NCBI RefSeq assembly: GCF_003589595.1
Contig: NW_020653200.1
Coordinates: forward strand, 4,814,435-4,878,434
DNA from: Hyposmocoma kahamanoa
Taxonomy: Eukaryota; Arthropoda; Insecta; Lepidoptera; Cosmopterigidae
Length of the DNA stretch: 64,000 nt
Direction: 5' to 3'
Shown here: positions 14,101 to 23,865 of the stretch, piece by piece
How the letters are laid out: each line of letters opens with the position of its first letter
Position numbering within the stretch: the first letter of the stretch is position 1
Position numbers and translations under genes: made by a program
Notes under the pieces: generated by a model
The model's database searches: none
Told to the model about the DNA's origin: nothing
Seen by the model: the letters and a program-made list of their open reading frames with translations, nothing else

Positions 14101-14900
14101 TTAAATCTAACAAAAATTCCAGCCACATTTTTTGGTGATGGGAGCGTTGCACGAAATCGTTCGTTTACTATTGAAGTTGTCTTTATCGCAAAGTTATCGT
14201 GGTGCATGTACAGATTACTAGTGTAGACACCAAAGAGTCGAGAGTAAATTGCTGAACATAAAATTTACCGCTCCTGTCAGCTACATTTGTGGAGAAAATT
14301 TTTAGTACCGTATTTTGTTTACCGTATAAAGATTATTTCCACAAGGTTTACTATGATGAAAATGAAAAATAGTATTATTTATAAAGAAAGATTCAAGTCG
14401 CATTTTTCTTGTTGTAGTTATTTTTATCATTTTGCGGGTTCGAGAGGTTTGTGATTGCATTTATTGTGTGAAATCTATAATTTAGTTTTTCACATAGGGT
14501 AAGTTTTTAACATCCTGGACACATGCAGCAATGACCTAAATAAATGTACATAGAAATGTTCTCCCATCTGACGTGTGCAGTGGGCATAAAGATGGACGGT
14601 GTTCGCTGTGAGAATGGGCGTAAAATCAGAAAACGCATTAAAACTTCTCGTGGTAATAAATGAATGTGCAGATTAGTTGGCGGGTGAGGCAATCAGTTGC
14701 AGGGATAAGGCATTTTTTAGCAATTACTTCCACAATTTTTCTACTAGACATTCCTTGGAGGAATCTCACAAAAAAAGCAGGCATTCAACCTTAAGCTTCG
14801 GTTTTTCGAAATGAAATTTAGTAATTTGGTGACAAGAAGAGATCGGTTGAGTAAACTATTATATATAATTATATATATTGTTTATTCGTGAATATAATAC

Positions 14901-14950
<50 letters not shown>

Positions 14951-14960
14951 NNNNNNNNNN

Positions 14961-15015
<55 letters not shown>

Positions 15016-18000
15016 CGCGCGCGTGTCGTCACAAAGACAGTTTATAGATTGAACTTCGAATACTCTTTGAAACACTGGTATACGTGCAATGAGAGGAATA
15101 AAGCTTATACTCGTATATATAGGAAAAGATGATGAATATAACAAATCAAGAGATTGCCAGGATCGTGCAAAATGGCGATCGGTAGTTTCTGTCAACTCCA
15201 AAGAAAATCCAAAGGCGGGGTGAAATTGTATATTTTCTACGTATTTTTATGTAAACTTACTGTAACTTCCTATATATTTTTTTCCTATTATTACTTTGTG
15301 TTATAATTATGTGTAGCTTTATTTGTTGCATATCGTAGGTAAGTAATAAATATGTCCTTCGCAAACTTTATTTAACATACTAATTAACGTATAAAAATAA
15401 ATATAATATAAAAGGTTTTAACCCAATCATATAACCCATACCTAAAATTAAGTTGAGGCAATTTTTTGTCATCGAAATATTCGGAAATATCACATAATAA
15501 TTTTAGATTATAACAAACTAGCGGGTGCCCGCGATTTCGTCTGCGTAGAATGAGTACATCGAGTAGCCTGGTGCCGTACTATGTTATTTTCATAGTTTTG
15601 TTGGTTCTCCATACTAACTTTCATCCCCTATTGCACACCTCTTAAGATTAACCGTTACGACAAAATATTGTCCTTCTCCAAGGTCACATCTGTGCCAAAA
15701 TTTGTCAAAATTGGTTCACCGGTTTGGGCGTGAAAACGTAACAAAATTACTTTCGCATTTATAATTATTAAGGATAGTTTTAATTGAATTAGTTGCCATT
15801 TCCTTAGAATTCTATACCGTTCTCGCGTCGCGTTTTCCGCTGTAAATAACGTTTGTAATTTTTGCACAGGATTGGTGTCAAGTTCTTCACGTCGTCACTC
15901 AATACTTCATGGTCTCCAGCTATGTGTGGATGTTCTGCGAAGGTTTGCATTTGCACATAGCACTCGTTGTGGTAAGATTTTTTCGTTTGCCACTCATTAC
16001 TTTTTTGCCATTCATTACTATTTCTGTGGCAGAACGGTTTACATGCTGCAGGTCCTGGGTTCGATTCCTGGGCCGGGATAAATATTTGTTTGGCCTACAT
16101 TTATTTATCTCGTGAGTTAGGGTGTAATTTGTGATTGTCTATGCGCGCGTCCATGTCATCCGCGATAGAGGGTTTCCCTAGTGCGGGACTATAAGTGTAT
16201 GCGGTAGTGTGTGCGTCATTAGTGACACAGATGCATCCATATAAACGTAAGCACGTTTTACACATCTTGAAGCGGGTAAGTAACAAATTAATAGACATTT
16301 GCACACCTGGTTCGCCCCAAATATGCTACTTTTCTTCAAACCACCAGTAGATTTTTTTTTAATAATCAAGTGACGGGACGAGCAAGAAGTGAGCCAGATG
16401 GAAAGCCTACACGCCTGTCTACAGCAGTTGCAGTTGCAGTGCAATGATCTGAGGGGCACTGCCAATGCGCACGTTTTTTTTTTATAAAAAATAAGTGCGC
16501 ATTTGACCTCCATCTCACATGATGGAAAGTGATGATGAGATCGACGATGCAGCATGCACACCTAAGTAATACCTATTCACTCTCGCCTTGAAAAGGTCTA
16601 AGTTCGTGGGATAAGTCCGCAGATAGAGAATTCCACTCTCTAGCCGCTCGCTCAGGGTGGAATCCCAGCCCACGTCTAGTCCCCCGGTGATGGAAAGGGG
16701 AAGGCGGAATCAAATTATGCAGTTCCATCCCACACTCTCCGTGATATATTTTGTAGAATACCGATAAGCAGACAACTTTACGGCAGTGTTCAAGGCTCTG
16801 CAGCTTCGCCTCCACTAATTCGGAGTCACCTACAAGCCTCTTGACACGCTTGTCGATTGAATCCAAGATGATTGGAAGGTGGACGTCACCCTAAGACATA
16901 AATTGACTAATACCATGCGCCTCTAATTTCACAAAATAAAAATTTGCAAGGCATTTAAAGAATAATAATACTAGATAAAACTTACAATAATGTATGTTTA
17001 TAAGCAGAAAATTTCGTCGAGAGTTCCACGATGGGGCATTGTGCCCAGAAGGCTGGCAACCACTAGCAAAATTTCCCTTTTGGATAGCTACTAAACTTAT
17101 TCTTTGGCGAAAATAACCGCAGAGATTATATTGCAATTATAATAAAATTTGTTATTCTGCTAAAATCTAGTTCCAACGGCAGTTCAATCTCAATAGTGTC
17201 AGTAAAATTCATTCATTCCATCACTAATGTCGAAACGTTGCGTTACTAAAACTATCATGGAAATTTCTATTGATATCTTAATTTTCATCTTGTTTAATAA
17301 GCAATTCAGTCTTCAAACACAATGTTATTAGCCGGCGAGACAAACGACTCACCATTGAAGAGCAGAATACCAAAAAATTATAATGGCAGTTGAATAATAG
17401 TAAGTAGCTCGGTGGCTAACCGTTGACAAGGCACTACTCTTAACTTTTAACAGAATAGAAAACGTACAATATCCTACCATTGGCACTCATGTAGACTTGA
17501 GATCATTTGATGTTATGCCTAGTTGAACAGGCCCTAGCCGCGGTCTGAAATAAAAATATATTAAAAGCATAAAATAATTTTAGAAGTTACAAAGGATAAT
17601 CTCTGTACAGAGTAATAAAAAACCGACCTCAAAAGTCATTCATCCCCTAATTAGGTGGAATATTTTCCCCTTTGAGGTGGAATATTTTCTTCAAATTTAA
17701 ATGAGATCACTACTGAGGTACCCTCATTCCAACAGAAAAAGAATCGCCAAAATCGGTTCACGAATGGTGTTATACATAACAAGGGTAATCTCACATAATT
17801 ACGTACACGTTATGTACACACAGAACACAACGAAAGCTGACAAAGGTTTTAATAATGCAGGATAAAACCTACACTCAACGTATGTCGTACAATCCATCGC
17901 TGCATAGGGCGTTACAAAAAGCTGAAATTTTACTTGAAACGAAGGAAACCCTGCATAATTCGACCTCAATCCATGCTGAACGTCGCATTCCGTTAACATT

Positions 18001-21000
18001 GACACTAAATTTCAAAGTTCGTCTGGGAATAGTCATGTGCAACATACCCAGGAGGGTTCACCAACTACAGGAAATAATTCCGACATAACGCGCTCACTTA
18101 TACCCCCGCACTAGGGAAATCCTGTATCTTCTCCTGGCCCAGGAATCGAACCCGGGGCCGCTCTCTGCGTGGCAGACCAATACGGTGACCGTTTGGCCAC
18201 GGAGGCATTTAAACGTAACGATAGGTTCTGCTTTACGTTTACAAAACTTTAGTGTCTTTCTTTTTTTAAACTCCAAAAGTAGTTTTTTAAATGTAGAAAG
18301 ATATTACAAGTGTTTGAAGGCTACAAATACCTCAATATAATGTATATCGCTTGAACTTACATATATGCACTTTCGTAATGTGAGACGATAAGATAGAAGA
18401 AAGAAGAAGAAATTGTATGATTATTAAATTTAGCTTTCCTACGTTGTAAAGTTAGTAAGGCCTACACACTCTAACAGCCTGGTTTACAACTCTAGCAAAA
18501 AAATTTAAAAATTCCGTAGTTCTTAAAGAACTTATAACAGTTTGCTTTGTACAAAATACTTTCTACCAGATCTCTTGATCTTTATTTATGATTTCTCCTG
18601 AAATGTAAATTCGGCTTCTAACTGCCTCCGTGGCCGAACGGTTACCATGCCTGACTGCCACGCAGAGGTCCCAGATACAATTCCCGGGCCGCGAGAAATA
18701 TTTGTATGGCCTACATTTATTTCTCTCGTGAGTTTGGGTGTAATTTGTGGTTGTCTATATGTGTGTCCATGGCACCCGCGACACAGGGTTTCCATAGTGC
18801 GGGGCTATGTTGAGAGTGTGCGTTATTATTATTAAAAAAAAACTCACTCCGGCTATGGGTGGTGGCTCGTGATTTGTACAAAATTGTCTATGTTTCATCA
18901 TGTTTTTGTAAACTCACACCTAATGCTTCACTTGTGAGTTAATTAACTAAAATTATTTGAATGTTGTGCCCGGCTTTGGTTTCTTTCAGTGTGGGCCAAA
19001 ACCTTTCAATTACAAATTTAGTTCTGTTGACACACAGACAGTTTCCTATTGATCACAAGTCTCAAATATCCATAGATACACGAACAGCGTACGTAAACCT
19101 TACCGAAAAAAAGCATTAGGTGCTTGTTACATATACCTATTACGGCCCACTGTTATATACAACACTATACCTTATTTAGTAAACAAAAAATTATATCAAA
19201 ATTATGGTCGTGATTAGGTATTCGTGAAGGACGAGGTCGCTATGCGGTGGTTCATCGCATTAGGCTGGGGAGTATCTCTCATCATCGTGGTCACGTATGC
19301 TACAGTACGGCACAATATTCCAGGAGCCACTGAGAGGTAAGTACGCAAGAGTCTTGACAATTTGGAAGCCATGATATTATATGTTTCATGACCAAATATA
19401 GTGAAAACTTTTAAAGCTAAGCGAAGAATTGTATTTTTAATTCCCAGCTTAAAAAACAGATCGCAGACTCTCTATCTGTTCATCTGACCTACGGATGATT
19501 CGATTGCAATGTGATTTTTATATGATACAGTATTGCCATTAACATTTTGCAATACTGGGTATTGCAAAATGTTAATGATAATTATTATTCTACAAGCAAA
19601 GCGAAAAAGTTATAAAGTTGAGCGAAGCATGCGCAACTCCTCTCTATGCAAATCATATTATAAAATCGTTCACCTCTCTACATCGAATTCGCATTTCCAC
19701 TACTTTCCTTTGAAATAAAATTTAAAACATAAAATTCGCTCATAGTTCGCAGTAAAATTTTCTTTACGGTTGTCCTGCAAGCAACTTTACGACTTGTATA
19801 GTTCCTAATTATTCTTATGGAGAAATAATATCTTATTTTTACTTTTTAATAGAGTTAAGACTGCTAAATTGGTGCAAATTGCGGTTGCTTTAATTTAAAC
19901 ACCTCATAGCTGCTTAATATTTATTTCAGTTTCAAAAATAAATAATATGTAAGAAAGAATTGACGAATAATATATGCTCAATAAATGTTTTAGTTTCAAA
20001 AAGGGCTACAAGTATCAAATCGTCAAGTAGGTGTCAATCCATAATGTCTAACCTAACCTAGCTCGGTGTATCTGCGTCCAATAAAACTGAGTTCAAGGTT
20101 CATTAAACGTATTTCCCTTCCATCTCCTTCTTCAGACCTTAGTGACAATTTGGAAACAAATTACTGGTGGAGGCCAATTCAATGAGTCCAAATACATTAG
20201 TTCTGCAGTAAATAGTCGGGGTGTTAGTTCTCCGCAGGCTGTCCAGATTACTGCATCAAATCAAGGTTTCTCAAGGTTACATATTAATATCGTATCGGAT
20301 TTACATAGTGTGCCGAACGTGACGTCAATTGGACGAGTAGATTAAAGTAAATGAATATGTTAAGGCTGGGAACTACTGGAAAAACAGCCGTTAAACAGTT
20401 GACCAGATATTTATCAAACGTAGCTGAGAATCATCCGGTTTAAGCCATTATTCAAATTAAAAAACAGCTTCGAGATCGGTCTGTCCGTTTGGAAGTTACG
20501 ATGCTGCAGACAGATGACGATCTGAAAGACACACAGGATACATAGACAAAGGCTTCAAACTTATAACTCTCCTTTTTATCTAGGGTTAATTATCATTAAG
20601 CCTTTCATTATTTCATCAAGAGTGTGTTCAACCTGAAAGTTGAAGTATTTTTTATAACATCAAGTGACGGGATAAACAAGTCGTGCCCCTGATGGTAAGC
20701 TAGACCCGTTCATAACAGTTACAGCGCCACTCTGAGCTTTAAATTGCAAAGATTTGAAGGGCAGTACCGCTGCGCCTGTCACCCTGAGACATAAGCTGAC
20801 AAGTCCCATGTGCCTGTAATTTCGCCAGCACCCTTATCCTTCAAAACCGGAACACAGTAATGCTGACATTACTGCTTGGCCGCAGAAATAGGTAAGGTGG
20901 CAGTACTACCCTGGACGAACTCTTTCACAAGGAGCTCTGGTGCTACTAAAGTATCTATAGTATTACGAGTATCTTAGGCTATGTTAAGCCTGACTTGTGT

Positions 21001-23865
21001 AAGTAATGATAGAGACTTAATGTTTGAGTACGTTTTAACGTGTTCACAGGTGCTGGATGGATGAAAGCGATATTTTTTGGATAATTAACGTGCCAGTCGG
21101 TATTTCCTTGATTGCTTCTTTTGGTAAGTACTTATTTCGTGGGTAACTAACATAAATATAACTTGATTCAATCCCCACATGAATTATTTTTACACTTATT
21201 TGTTTCAACAAAATACTAAATAGACGTCTCGAACAAAAGTATGTGAGTAAATACATTGTAGAGTTAGTTCATTCGCCCTTTTTTATCTTAAAAATGTCTC
21301 TATTATTTACATTACCTGTCTGTACATGTATTTTTTATTATCAATATGTATTTGTGGCAAACTCAATATTGAATCATAGTTCTATGCATGTGTGTGTATG
21401 TATTTGAAGGAACATGTGACTCGAACAAACTCATTTTTGGCAATTGTACAAAGTACAAAGGACACAAAAAGAGCTCGTATTCGCAATTGCCAGACGAGAA
21501 GATAAGGAGGCTAAATTATGGAGGCGCCTGAAACTTAAATTAGAAAGGGCCGACGAACACGACCAATAGCCTCCGGTAGGTTTTTATCTCACGTGTCACG
21601 GTCACTGGAACCGCCTCCATCTTTCTAAATTAGCCTTTAATAATAAATGAGTAGCGACCAAGTGGTCTGTTGGAGCGACCGAACACAGTTAATTATTCTT
21701 TTGAAAATTTTACTAAAATGCTGGTCCATTAAAATAATTTTTACTCCCTACTATGTAAATTTCATAAAACATGAACAAAAATTGAAGTACCCGAGTATCT
21801 GCACTTTCCACTGTAAGAGTATGAATCTTATTTAGATGTTAATTAGCATTGTCGTGTTACACAAATTGCACGGAAATTCATACCCAAAAACTTGACAAGT
21901 ACGAAGAATTTTTTAATCATTATTCAATATTCGCAGCCTAACACAAGCACCTAGATATTCATTTACAATCATCATCCGCTGCCACTGCTGGGTATGGGCA
22001 TGGTATAATAAGAGCAGGTAGGGCAACTCCCGCCTGTTCGGCGAGTAAATTCATTAAAGTCGTTACAGCCTTATTTTAGTTATACCTACAGGTTGTAAAC
22101 AAAATTTGCAAAAAATAAGGTTTTCATCACAGTATTCTAGTGCTACACTGAAATAATTTTAATTAAATGTAGTCAGTGGCGTTGCTGGGGGTAGAAAGGG
22201 GTCCATGACTCCGGGCGGCGGCGAGCGCTAATATAATTAAATATTATTATAATATTAATTATTATAATAACTAAATTAGTCAAAATGATTTTTCGTACCT
22301 AAGTAAAAAACGATATCTTGAACAACACAAAGGTGGCGATGGATGGCAGACGAACATAAAAATACAATCGGGCCGAGCCTGCCCGAACGAACTAAGTAAT
22401 TTTGTAATCGTGAAAATGAAGGCGAAAGCAAATTTAAGGTTGGCTCCGGGCGGCAGAAATCGCCGCTATGCCTCGGAATGCGACACTAATTGCATCTAAT
22501 TGCATCGCGGATTGGTATCTTGATTATGAAGTGAATGAATGAATTATGAAATAGAAATGAAATGCTGAACAATTCTGAATTTGACGTTCTCTTGTTATAA
22601 CTACTACAAACATAACAATAAACACGTCCACAATTTGAAGTCATTTTTTAAACACCTAGCGACCGCTTCAGTTGTATAATTTGAATGATCCGCGCTGCGC
22701 TACGCGATTACAGCACGAGATTATGCGAATGTGTGCCTCTGTACGCGGCGTGCTCACATATATGCCGCGCTGCGACGTTTTTATGGAGTTACCATACTTG
22801 TCGTATTATACTGTGGTGCAGGCCTACCTTAGCTAGTACTATCCATCGTGATCCTGGGCTAGTTCCAACTTTGACCGACAACCAGCGACTTAAACGACGT
22901 CAACCTATCTTGCTGGATGACGCGGTACATTTTAACACTTTCTGGGCCACTATTCGAAGATTGTAATTCGGTCTACAAATTTGATATTATTGGTCGTATG
23001 TAAGTCAGAATCATCCTTTGTCGTGTATGTCCTTGACGATGAACTTAATATTGGAGAAATATTTTTTACAGAAGTCTATCATTAGTTTAATCCACAGACC
23101 ACATAGTTTAATCTTTCGCTCAATTGTTAAATTAGGTCGACAAAAGCCTCAACGGAAATAGAACCCCATAGAATATAATATAGTATTTGTGGCTAATGAA
23201 ATTCGTTCGTTCACTGACATTTTTAAATCATTCCTTTATGAAAACTTTTGCTGGCTTCTTTGAGTAATATTCTTTTTAAACGAGTTCAAATACGAAAGAG
23301 TTTGAAATTACACTATATTTCCTTATTCTAACTAATTATTCGTTTCTTCTATTCTTACTCTGTTTCTAATAGTGCCCCTCTGTTCTTACCTATTTATTTA
23401 ATTTATTATTGTTAGTTTTTAATTTATTTCAATTTTTTATTAGATATTAATATACTTTACGTTCTTGGCACTCTTAAGCCTAGAAATGTTTGTTTGAGTG
23501 TTGCAGCTCTTCATTCATTATATATCACTGTATTTCCATAATAGTCATACATAATCTTGTGTAGATAATATTGAACTATAATAAGTATACGATAATATAT
23601 ATGCATTAAATTCGTATTTAGAAGAATTTGTTACGCCCTCAATTAAATATTATCTTTAATATCCTGTAATTCGGAATAAGGCCGAATGTTCCACCTGTCT
23701 TTTGTCTTTTGTAACGTATTTGTTATAATTTACTCTTTTAATAAATAAATTGTTATAGTATTCCTGGTGAACGTAGTACGAGTATTGCTGACCAAGCTTC
23801 ACCCAGCGCCGAACCAGCACGCTTCTCTAGCAGCCAGAAAGGCCACCAGAGCTGCTCTGATACTA
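2006..23865 (+). CDS. Dh31-R: Calcitonin/DH31-type diuretic hormone receptor (class B1 GPCR), 3' end missing
   Basis: Nine exons (2006-2129, 2808-2934, 11330-11420, 11641-11732, 12693-12819, 15870-15971, 19218-19336, 21050-21123, 23759-23865) join in phase into 321 codons. The product should be a plasma-membrane receptor for a calcitonin-like peptide (DH31 in insects), usually Gs/cAMP-coupled. The ectodomain holds exactly six cysteines (residues 23, 45, 54, 68, 85, 107), the class B hormone-receptor set, with CPRTFDGFSCW and the calcitonin-receptor-like FIVGFDP. TM1 reads GYSISVAALLISLLIFLYFR, very close to vertebrate calcitonin receptors. The TM3 cysteine (190) and the extracellular loop 2 RCW cysteine (262) can form the conserved disulphide. 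TM4, TM5 and a basic loop 3 follow, and the reading stops at ALIL where TM6 starts. Five N-glycosylation sequons lie in the ectodomain. No signal peptide is visible at the 2006 ATG, so an upstream exon may exist. A second insect calcitonin-like receptor (hector type) is the main alternative to DH31-R; the symbol is tentative. Confidence 0.88.
2808..2934 (+). CDS. Receptor exon 2: hormone-binding domain core
   Basis: Acceptor GTCACAG|AA before 2808 restores phase with exon 1; donor AAAAG|GTAAAA after 2934, phase 2. It encodes ETWCPRTFDGFSCWDTAPAG and continues to GFDPRRLAFK, with cysteines 45, 54 and 68 and the conserved Asp/Trp residues of the class B ectodomain. In-frame AGs at 2724, 2727 and 2764 could also serve as acceptors, but they give the wrong phase for exon 1 and would add a seventh cysteine. 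Confidence 0.85.
3978..4211 (-). CDS. Unrecognised 77-codon ORF, possibly a small secreted protein
   Basis: Starts with a true ATG at 4211 and ends in TAA. The first 17 residues are hydrophobic (MFLGCIHLLNLILNVFG), like a weak signal peptide. The rest has a protein-like balance of Lys, Asp/Glu, Gly and aromatics (for example AFKAAYGARACNRFGNFPGE) that is richer than the other chance ORFs in this AT-rich intron. It ends DAFVMQ. It lies antisense in receptor intron 2, just before an R1 retroposon. I do not recognise the family. It could be the last exon of an antisense gene, a retrocopy, a transposon remnant or chance. Confidence 0.35.
   Translation of the reverse strand: MFLGCIHLLNLILNVFGKVDQFPNAGFFIKDNYESKVTNRGMTVSKGFISEAFKAAYGARACNRFGNFPGEDAFVMQ
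4287..4590 (+). repeat. R1 retroposon, nearly full length
   Basis: Starts GTAGCGCTCCTTGTGAAAGA, contains TTACCTATTTCAGCCGCC, ACAGGCACATGGGAC, GGGTGACGGGCACAG and TTTAAAGCTCTGAGTG, and ends TTAGTATTGCAAAAAAAC. At least ten other copies occur in the window. The A-rich 3' end in each sense copy implies retroposition. Confidence 0.8.
5824..6012 (+). repeat. SINE-A copy 1 (tRNA-derived)
   Basis: Head GCCGTGGCCAAACGGTTACC (box A) and GGTTCGATTCCCGGGCCGGG (box B, consensus GGTTCGANTCC), then body ATATTTGTATGGCCTACATT and tail GCGGGGCTATGTTGAGTG. A fragment of foldback F1 lies just upstream (about 5719-5790). Confidence 0.85.
8092..8390 (-). repeat. R1 copy interrupted by a LINE 3' tail
   Basis: Both ends of R1 are present in reverse orientation (caagtaacgggacgaac ... 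gcagaaataggtaaggcgg). About 8190-8268 is replaced by GGTGAGATGGAGGTCAAATA followed by a T/A-rich run, the same tail as the LINE at 16478. Confidence 0.7.
8430..9680 (+). mobile_element. Decayed non-LTR retrotransposon (LINE)
   Basis: Reverse-transcriptase remnants appear in several frames: VEQTRFRKQLSIVDYIYTI, then FVDYTKAFD (RT motif A), later LTYACQTW-like text and a C-terminal RWTLRTTTWKGPNGNRRRDR followed by RDEIEKAVGKSW, typical of insect RTE/jockey-like elements. Stops and frameshifts make it inactive. Confidence 0.75.
9720..9764 (-). repeat. R1 fragment, 5' end only
   Basis: TCTGGACGAACTCTTTCACA then AGGAGCTCTACTGCTAC is the first 45 bp of R1, reversed. Confidence 0.65.
10285..10408. 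repeat. GC-rich inverted-repeat element
   Basis: AAACACACAGAGAGCGGGTG is mirrored by CACCCGCTCCCTGTGTGTTT about 75 bp later (one mismatch in 20). The centre is far more GC-rich than its surroundings. Looks like a small MITE or foldback. Confidence 0.65.
11330..11420 (+). CDS. Receptor exon 3: end of hormone-binding domain
   Basis: Acceptor TTTGCAG before 11330; donor GTAAGT after 11420. The exon completes a split Arg codon and then reads CTENGTWFAHPEARRPWTNY followed by TTCVDVEDLD. It contains the last two ectodomain cysteines (85, 107), the typical C..NGTW motif and two N-glycosylation sites. Confidence 0.93.
11641..11732 (+). CDS. Receptor exon 4: TM1
   Basis: Acceptor TTTTTCTAG before 11641; donor CCG|GTAAGT after 11732, phase 2. 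It encodes FRNVVNVIYVGGYSISVAAL then LISLLIFLYF, the first membrane helix with the class B GYSIS signature. Confidence 0.94.
11733..12692 (+). other. Receptor intron 4
   Basis: Contains a 130-bp GC-richer patch (11820-11950) built from GAGCGAAGCGAA-like units; the rest is featureless AT-rich DNA. Confidence 0.6.
12693..12819 (+). CDS. Receptor exon 5: loop 1 and TM2
   Basis: Acceptor CACACAG before 12693; donor AAG|GTAAGA after 12819. It encodes RALQCTRIRIHMHLFMAFTI and then TNILWIVWYRVVVNNVEVVQ, matching the class B C-x-R-x-x-IH-x-x-LF intracellular loop 1 pattern and TM2. Confidence 0.94.
14904..15026 (+). repeat. (GT)n-(GC)n microsatellite with gap
   Basis: About 45 GT units on either side of 14951-14960 N, then eight or so GC units. 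True length is unknown because the assembly gap lies inside the repeat. Confidence 0.95.
15522..15782 (+). repeat. Dispersed repeat of the 'GCCCGCGATTTCGTCTGCGT' type
   Basis: ACTAGCGGGTGCCCGCGATT, TTTCATCCCCTATTGCAC, AAAATTGGTTCACCGGTTTG, GGCGTGAAAACGTAAC and ACTTTCGCATTTATAATTAT are the ordered landmarks of a repeat very common in lepidopteran introns and intergenic DNA (recognised from memory, not by search). Confidence 0.7.
15870..15971 (+). CDS. Receptor exon 6: TM3
   Basis: Acceptor TTGCACAG before 15870; donor GTG|GTAAGA after 15971; 34 codons in phase 0. It encodes DWCQVLHVVTQYFMVSSYVW then MFCEGLHLHIALVV. It carries the conserved extracellular Cys (190) and the class B FCEG.YLH-like TM3 motif. 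A SINE copy begins about 50 bp past the donor. Confidence 0.95.
16023..16222 (+). repeat. SINE-A copy 2, just downstream of receptor exon 6
   Basis: TGTGGCAGAACGGTTTACAT (worn box A), GGGTTCGATTCCTGGGCCGG (box B intact), AATATTTGTTTGGCCTAC and the usual tail. It starts about 50 bp past the exon 6 donor. Confidence 0.8.
16351..16475 (-). repeat. R1 copy, part 1 (split by LINE)
   Basis: A T-rich tail then ATCAAGTGACGGGACGAGCA to GGGGCACTGCCAATGCGCAC; R1 resumes after the LINE at about 16880 with GTCACCCTAAGACATAAATT. Confidence 0.7.
16476..16880 (-). mobile_element. 5'-truncated LINE with poly(A), inside R1
   Basis: On the minus strand a 97-codon ORF encodes the C-terminal part of a non-LTR RT (VVCLSVFYKIYHGECGMELH; FHHRGTRRGLGFHPERAARE; WNSLSADL). 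It is followed by a 3' UTR with GATGGAGGTCAAATGCGC and a poly(A) run, which abuts R1 at GCGCACG. Both sides of R1 are recognisable, so this is a clean nested insertion. Confidence 0.8.
17619..17778 (-). repeat. R2 element copy
   Basis: Begins AAAAAACCGACCTCAAAAGT and contains GGTGGAATATTTTCTTCAAA and AAATCGGTTCACGAATGG, the reverse of the copies at 51451 and 59811. Confidence 0.75.
18078..18208 (-). repeat. SINE-A copy 3, internally shortened
   Basis: Reverse orientation: GGAATCGAACCCGGGGCCG (box B) and GACCGTTTGGCCACGGAGGC (box A); the middle of the body is deleted. Confidence 0.8.
18621..18834 (+). repeat. SINE-A copy 4, best preserved
   Basis: CTGCCTCCGTGGCCGAACGG, box B variant AGATACAATTCCCGGGCC, body to GGGGCTATGTTGAGAGTGTG and an ATT-rich tail. 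Box A is the cleanest in the window. Confidence 0.85.
19218..19336 (+). CDS. Receptor exon 7: loop 2 and TM4
   Basis: Acceptor TGATTAG before 19218; donor GAGAG|GTAAGT after 19336, phase 2. It encodes VFVKDEVAMRWFIALGWGVS then LIIVVTYATVRHNIPGATE. The GWG motif is the conserved TM4 signature of class B receptors. Confidence 0.93.
19537..19577. repeat. Perfect 18-bp hairpin
   Basis: CATTAACATTTTGCAATA, a five-base loop CTGGG, then its exact complement. No mismatch. Confidence 0.95.
20650..20946 (-). repeat. R1 copy, full length
   Basis: From TTTTTTATAACATCAAGTGA to ACAAGGAGCTCTGGTGCTAC with all family landmarks; the T-rich start is the reversed A tail. Confidence 0.85.
21050..21123 (+). CDS. 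Receptor exon 8: extracellular loop 2 and TM5 start
   Basis: Acceptor GTTCACAG before 21050; donor TTTG|GTAAGT after 21123, phase 1. It encodes (R)CWMDESDIFWIINVPVGI then SLIASF, with the loop 2 Cys-Trp pair that bonds to TM3 and the conserved Asn-x-Pro region of TM5. Confidence 0.93.
21124..23758 (+). other. Receptor intron 8
   Basis: Contains a foldback (GGAGGCTAAATTATGGAGGC near 21507, mirrored near 21608-21634), a GC-richer patch at 22190-22470 with hAT-like ends (CAGTGGCGTTGC), and half of an inverted-repeat element at 22685-22815. Confidence 0.55.
22685..22818 (+). repeat. Half copy of the MITE at 35565
   Basis: TATGGAGTTACCATACTTGT and TATTATACTGTGG, with preceding GCGCTGCG-type text, match the reverse complement of 35565-35700. 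The opposite terminal repeat is missing. Confidence 0.65.
23759..23865 (+). CDS. Receptor exon 9: TM5 end, loop 3, TM6 start; last exon found
   Basis: Acceptor TTGTTATAG before 23759; donor CTA|GTAAGA after 23865, phase 0. It encodes VFLVNVVRVLLTKLHPAPNQ then HASLAARKATRAALIL. NVVRVLLTKL and RKATRA.LIL are the class B TM5/loop 3/TM6 signatures, including the basic G-protein contact segment. The next exon should begin with a VPLLG-like sequence; none was found downstream. Confidence 0.93.

Larger units (their letters stand above)
12820..15869 (+). other. Receptor intron 5
   Basis: No gene. Includes the GT/GC microsatellite at 14904-15026 with a 10-N gap and the dispersed repeat at 15522-15782. 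Confidence 0.6.
15972..19217 (+). other. Receptor intron 6
   Basis: Nearly all recognisable sequence is mobile: SINE-A copies at 16023, 18078 and 18621, an R1 copy split by a LINE at 16351-16940 and an R2 element at 17619. Between 16940 and 17600 and between 18210 and 18610 nothing was recognised. Confidence 0.65.
19337..21049 (+). other. Receptor intron 7
   Basis: Contains the perfect hairpin at 19537-19577 and an R1 copy at 20650; otherwise nothing recognised. Confidence 0.6.

Noticed and set aside
14878..15201. ORFs of Cys-Val or Thr-His repeats on both strands
   Set aside because: They are translations of the GT/GC microsatellite and cross an N gap.
22190..22475. A hAT transposon with CAGTGGCG ends
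   Set aside because: The left end is suggestive but the right end does not mirror it well enough and no 8-bp duplication was found.
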